Assembly (NCBI GenBank): GCA_029582265.1
Contig: CM055837.1
Span: forward strand, 2,713,148-2,777,147
Source of the DNA: Zoroaster sp. YZ-2022
Taxonomy: Eukaryota; Echinodermata; Asteroidea; Forcipulatida; Zoroasteridae
Direction: 5' to 3'
DNA length: 64,000 nucleotides
Shown here: positions 59,808 to 64,000 of the stretch, in pieces
How the letters are laid out: the number at the start of each line of letters is the position of its first letter
How positions within the stretch are numbered: the stretch's first letter is position 1
The notes under the pieces: model-generated
The model's input: only the letters and a program-made list of their open reading frames with translations
What the model was told of the DNA's origin: nothing
Databases searched by the model: none
Made by a program: the position numbers and the translations under genes

Positions 59808-59965
59808 GCTTTGATTATCATTCATAGCTCAGCTGTCTGTATCATTCATTGGGTCTTTTTACCGACGAATGATAAAAGACCCAATGAAAGATAGAGTGAC
59901 AGTTGAGCTATGACAGAAAGTCAGACAGTTGAGCTACGATAATCACAGCTAGCGTAAAAGCTTGA
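59808..59965. mobile_element. foldback with alternative pairing partners
   Basis: CATTGGGTCTTTTTA pairs with TAAAAGACCCAATG; TCATAGCTCAGCTGTC pairs with GACAGTTGAGCTATGA or with the second copy AGACAGTTGAGCTACG. Confidence 0.75.
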
Positions 59966-60746
59966 AAAAAAGACAATAATACTTTCTAAAATGAGAATCA
60001 AAAATAGATAAATATTTCGTAACTTACCACGAGTCATGCTATTTCACAATCATGGCTCCTGTCGATCGAGCACATGACGTATCATTCTGTCAATATTTTT
60101 ATGAACACTGATTCTGTACACAGACAGGTGATGAAATCATGTGTAGTCAGAAAACTTTGTACCCTCTAAATCTGCAGTCAATTCTTGCCTGGGAGACCAC
60201 AAACAAAGTAGGCTTACAACCATAAAGGAAGGAACATAATTTTTCCCCCGACATACCTGACAGACAGTGACACTCGTCGAGTAGTGGCTAGTGCATGCAT
60301 GGGACGACGGCAGCGGTGCTAAGTACCAACACGGCCGGTCTGACGAGGGGATCGCTTGATCCCAAAATCCCTTCACCAGGTGACTTCCTGTCCAGTAAAA
60401 AAAACTAACTAGTTACACACAATACCACATGTGCATGGCTGGTCTAGCTTTGTTAGTCCTTGGTGAATAATTGTTTATGTGTAGCTTCTCAGACCTCATT
60501 ACCAGCGCTGGGAATTCACTCAGGCATTTTTGTGGGTATTGTATTGACATACGGGCAACCAAGCCCTCTGGGGTCATGTTGAACTGTTGGGGCTAGTACA
60601 CAGTGTGTGCGTGGACGATATACGGCACACACAGATATCAAGCAGCGCAGACTAGCCTTGATACAAAGAATTCCCAGTTGTTGAGTGAGAGTAGGATTAA
60701 TGGTATCCTTAAAGGGGCACTCGTGTCATATAAAAATCCTTGCTTT
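59966..60746. other. non-repetitive DNA, no gene recognised
   Basis: The block 60050-60400 is richer in CpG (CACGGCCGGTCTGACGAGG) and has a TGACGTATC word; possibly a promoter or leader exon, unsupported otherwise. Confidence 0.3.
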
Positions 60747-60783
60747 ATGGTCTGAGCTGTCTGAGTCAGACAGCTCAGACCAT
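60747..60783. repeat. perfect 37-bp palindrome
   Basis: Two 18-bp arms (ATGGTCTGAGCTGTCTGA and its complement) around a single G. Each arm also repeats GTCTGAGC-type words. Confidence 0.95.
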
Positions 60784-61208
60784 GGAATCTACCTCCATCT
60801 GATCAGGGAATTTGTTCATACACACTGTAATACTCCTGCAGTAGCCAGTGGGTTTTAAATTTATTATATATATATATATTTAAATATATATAAGCCCTAT
60901 ATATTTTAATTTTTTTAGGAGAGGTGGCTATAGCTTTAAAAAAGTATGTCATAAACTTCATGGTGTCACACAAATATGAATGCCCATATGTCACATAGAC
61001 CTATTTATTACACAGTGTGAATTTTATTTATTATTTTTTTTGGGGGGGAGGCCGGGGCCCACCAACGGGATTAAACTAGGCTACGGTGATCAGTAAACAT
61101 TGGGGTGGGCGGGGGCTCTGAAATGGGATCCAATGGGGGGTGAGGGCACTGGATGGGGGGTACTTAGTTATGCCACAGGCATATTGCCTGCATGGTTTTG
61201 TCTGGATA
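60784..61208. other. no gene recognised; G-rich patch
   Basis: Facing (AT)n at 60864-60890 and a G-rich low-complexity region at 61040-61160. Confidence 0.45.
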
Positions 61209-61212
61209 TTAA

Positions 61213-61521
61213 AGGGACAGTATCGTCATGATCAGAGCAGACTTTCAACAGGGCATGGAATAGGTGTCCTAGTTTTAGATGAACTCAGTGACTGAAAGTA
61301 ATCCCCTCGCCCTGTACTGGCCTGGATAACAAGGGCACAATAAGATCATATTAATGTGGCCGATGAATATATAATGAGACATAACCACTGTAATGTGATC
61401 TTAACAATCCCTGTACTCTGTGGGGTATTATTTTCAGTCACGAGTTCATCTAAAACTACTTTTAGGACACCGATTCCATGCCCTGTCGAAAGTCTCCTCT
61501 GATCGTGACGATATTGTCCCT
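61213..61521. mobile_element. TTAA-flanked AGGGRCAG MITE, copy 5
   Basis: TTAA 61209-61212 and 61522-61525. Ends AGGGACAGTATCGTC and GACGATATTGTCCCT; the centre has an extra palindromic segment (CACAATAAGATCATATTAAT ... TGTAATGTGATCTTAAC). Confidence 0.85.
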
Positions 61522-61706
61522 TTAAAGGATATAGAAGGGAAACTTAAAACATTAATGGGGCACTCCAGGTTTGTGAGCGAGGAAAACACAAAAATTTTCC
61601 AAATGCTATATGTTTCCAGAGATAATCCAATTCAATTTGTCAATTTTTTCTGAAAAATATGAGGCTCTACTTTATTTATTTTTTGAGAGTATTGAGGAAG
61701 GAAAAT

Positions 61707-62028
61707 GTGGGGTGCCATGGTCGAGCGGTTTAGTGCATCGGATTTGTGTTCTGATGGCTGAGTCGTCAGAGTGTGTGGGTTCGAAGCCTTGCCGTGACCA
61801 TGGTGCTTGTGTCCTTGAGCAAGACACTTTACCATAATTGCTGCGAGGGCCGAATTGAACCCAGCCACTGGGGATGTACAAGCCAGTGCATGCTTGCCGG
61901 TCCCAAGCCCGGATAAATGGGAGGGTTGCGTCAGGAAGGGCATCCGGCGTAAAACCTATGCCAAATGAAATATGCGGATCATGATCCGCTGTGGCGACCC
62001 CTAACGGGAGCAGCCGAAAGAGGACAAC
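61707..62028 (+). mobile_element. SINE head joined to an RTE-type LINE 3' end, with 16-bp target duplication
   Basis: Flanked by ATTGAGGAAGGAAAAT at 61691-61706 and 62029-62044. tRNA-like head (CATGGTCGAGCGGTTTAGTG, box B GGTTCGAAGCC) and CTTGAGCAAGACACTTTACC run to ACCATAATTGCT (61831-61842); then the sequence changes to GGAAGGGCATCCGGCGTAAA ... TGTGGCGACCCCTAACGGGA, characteristic of RTE-clade LINE 3' ends. Confidence 0.93.
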
Positions 62029-62214
62029 ATTGAGGAAGGAAAATAAAGTCTGGATAGTTTCAAGCCGTCCTCTAAAGGAGCCTTGCGGTTGTCATTGCTC
62101 ATGCTTTCATAATTGGTGTCTGATTCTAATTTCCATCAATTTCCACAAAAAAATTAATCTTGTGTAGTTTGTGCATGAAGGAAGTCATCCACAGTTAATG
62201 GTACATAAAATTAA

Positions 62215-62439
62215 AGGGGCAATATCGTCACGATCAGAGCAGAATTTCAACAGGGCATGGAATCAGTGTGCTAGTTTAAGATGAACACAGTGACTGAAAA
62301 TTAGTGACTGAAAATTACTGGCTCAAGTACAAAAACGTGAATATAACCTTATCATGTGGGGTATTATTTTCAGTCACTGACTTAATCTAAAACTAGCACT
62401 CTGATTCCATGCCCTGTTAATCGTGACGATATTGTCCCT
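62215..62439. mobile_element. TTAA-flanked AGGGRCAG MITE, copy 6
   Basis: TTAA 62211-62214 and 62440-62443. Ends AGGGGCAATATCGTC and GACGATATTGTCCCT; a TTAGTGACTGAAAA segment is duplicated inside. Confidence 0.87.
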
Positions 62440-62443
62440 TTAA

Positions 62444-63555
62444 TATTGTACACTATTTTGAGAGAAGGCAAAAGAGGCCCCTTTTTTGCAGTGCATGCTC
62501 CTACATACAATTGGCAATATTGAAAAACAGAAACTATCAGTTTTAAATAAAACTTACTTGTTGCATCAAATATCCTTGAAAAAATCAAATATTTCTGTCT
62601 CAGATGCTTTGTTTTAGTAAAATAAATGAAATTATTTTCGAAAATGAATTTCTGTCATCAGAAGACAGAAACTCCACGTTTTTAACTTGACAACACTTGA
62701 CTGTCATTCCTCTGTGGTTGTCGGGTCTCGGTCTCTTCACGTCCTGTTGTTCATTTCCTTCAATATGATGTTATGGCTGTGTTCCAAAGAACGTGCAAGA
62801 ATACTTTCAACTGCTTGAGTCATACTTTGAATCATAAAGCTGAACCGTTCATATCCGATGGCTTCTCTCCACACTTGGCAATGTTCACGCTCCATTTCTC
62901 TTTTTCTTCTGGACCACCAAGTTCACCCCTTTCTTAACTCATTCTCACTCATCAATGTTAAATCACCTTTCCAGAGTCTTAACTCCTATTCTTCCTTCCC
63001 CCTCTTACCGAGTCCCTCTCCTCCCCCTCCCCGGAATAACTACCATAGCCCCCTCCCCCACTGAAGCTATAGTCCCAGCTGCCCCTTACTAAAAATTAAT
63101 TTTTTCCAAATGCCTATTCCAACCCTTCACCAAATCCTCTCCTGACGTAACGGAAGCTTAATGTGGGGACCAAGAGTCCAGACAGCAAAGAGAACCAAAA
63201 AAAAGGCTTCATTCAAATTTTCTGAACTGTTAAATCATATGTATAATGTATGCACTTCATTTATAAACAAAATGACAGTATGTCTTTTGTGTCAGACTCC
63301 ATTGTGAATGAGTCACTATGGTGACTGTATCCCTTCACTGAGGTCAAAGGTTATACTTGCACAATGCCTTTTTCAGTATCATCACATAATTATGTGACTC
63401 AGTTTCACAAGCTATTTGTTGTCAATTGAGTAAACATTTGGTTTTATTTGTTGTTTTTAATTTTTAAATTGATTTCTAGTTTCAATATACTTATAAAAAT
63501 CAGTATTCGGAATATGCCAGAAATCATCAGTAACAAAAGATTGTTCCATTAGTAG
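62444..63555. other. no gene recognised; pyrimidine-rich patch
   Basis: 62860-63080 is C/T-rich on the plus strand. No exon. Confidence 0.45.
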
Positions 63556-63886
63556 TCGAACAGCGGATTCATTTCAAAATCCTTGCCATTACTTATAAAA
63601 TAATTGAGAATGTCACAGCGCCGATCTACCTCCAGTCACTGACCTGGTTGGTCTCCATGTTCCGCAGATATCAACAAGGCAGAGTAGTGAGATTCGTTTG
63701 GAGCCTCCACCTGTGAATTCTATAATGACTAAGTATTATGGTAATCGTACATTCTCTGTTGTTGCTCCCATGGTATGGAATGATCTTCCATCAAACATTC
63801 GTGCAGCACGCAGCTATGAATCCTTTAAGTCATTGGTTAAAACTCATTTGTTCCGTTCTTATTATGGTAGTCGCTGTTTACTTTAA
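63556..63886 (+). mobile_element. LINE ORF2 C-terminal relic, frameshifted
   Basis: The first frame reads QRIHFKILAITYKII and TAPIYLQSLT; after a frameshift near 63650 another frame reads FSVVAPMVWNDLPSNIR and SFKSLVKTHLF up to a stop at 63884-63886. These are the same conserved stations as in the 41858-42310 remnant, but from a different lineage. Confidence 0.8.
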
Positions 63887-64000
63887 TTTTTATCTTTTAA
63901 CTTTTTAACTTTTTAACTTTTACTGGAACTGTTTTAATGGAAAGGGCTCTTATACAGGTGTACAGTGTGCTGAGATAATTGTATGTGGTGCACTTAAAAC

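Overview
This is eukaryotic, metazoan nuclear DNA. It is AT-rich and packed with SINEs, MITE-like inverted-repeat elements, minisatellites and (ATT)n runs, with very few coding exons. The coding content (a DPY19-type C-mannosyltransferase first exon and two three-Ig-domain transmembrane receptors), tRNA-derived SINEs ending in a GCGCTATATAA-type tail, CR1/L2-like and RTE-like LINE remnants and the frequent ACATGTAC words suggest an invertebrate deuterostome (echinoderm, hemichordate or cephalochordate). That placement is inference; nothing here fixes the species.

Layout. 1-2.2 kb: possible promoter with an NRF1-type palindrome, a weak candidate two-exon small ORF and a palindromic array. 3-24.9 kb: repeat-dominated DNA, probably intron 1 of the DPY19L3-like gene, whose first coding exon lies at 24963-25331 on the minus strand with a textbook GTAAGT donor. 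It holds five tandem arrays (units 81, 54, 23, 44 and 89-90 bp), SINEs and several families of inverted-repeat elements. 25.3-37.9 kb: gene-poor DNA with more elements, a polypyrimidine tract, a long (ATT)n and a cluster of CTCF-like motifs near 33.2-33.6 kb. 37.99-39.65 kb and 52.4-54.1 kb: two single-exon, same-strand, paralogous Ig-superfamily receptors. 54-64 kb: nested elements, large foldbacks and a second LINE remnant.

Genes. The two receptors share signal peptide, three Ig domains, one transmembrane helix and a cytoplasmic tail, but the tails differ. The 52.4-54.1 kb protein has two ITIM-like motifs (LQYADL, INYADI) and a run of RRNS-type repeats. The 38-39.7 kb protein has a YxxM motif and a PPxY motif and a Thr/Pro-rich stalk. 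By analogy with vertebrate paired receptors they could be an inhibitory/non-inhibitory pair; this is inferred from motifs only.

Mobile DNA. Many elements are flanked by TTAA (or CTAA) and have ends starting CCCT, AGGG or CTCT, as expected for non-autonomous passengers of a piggyBac-like transposase; no transposase is visible here. At two of them the terminal or subterminal sequence has been amplified in tandem. A separate small family with 13-14 bp target duplications includes near-perfect foldbacks. The SINEs are modular: three different bodies join the same head at the same 12-mer.
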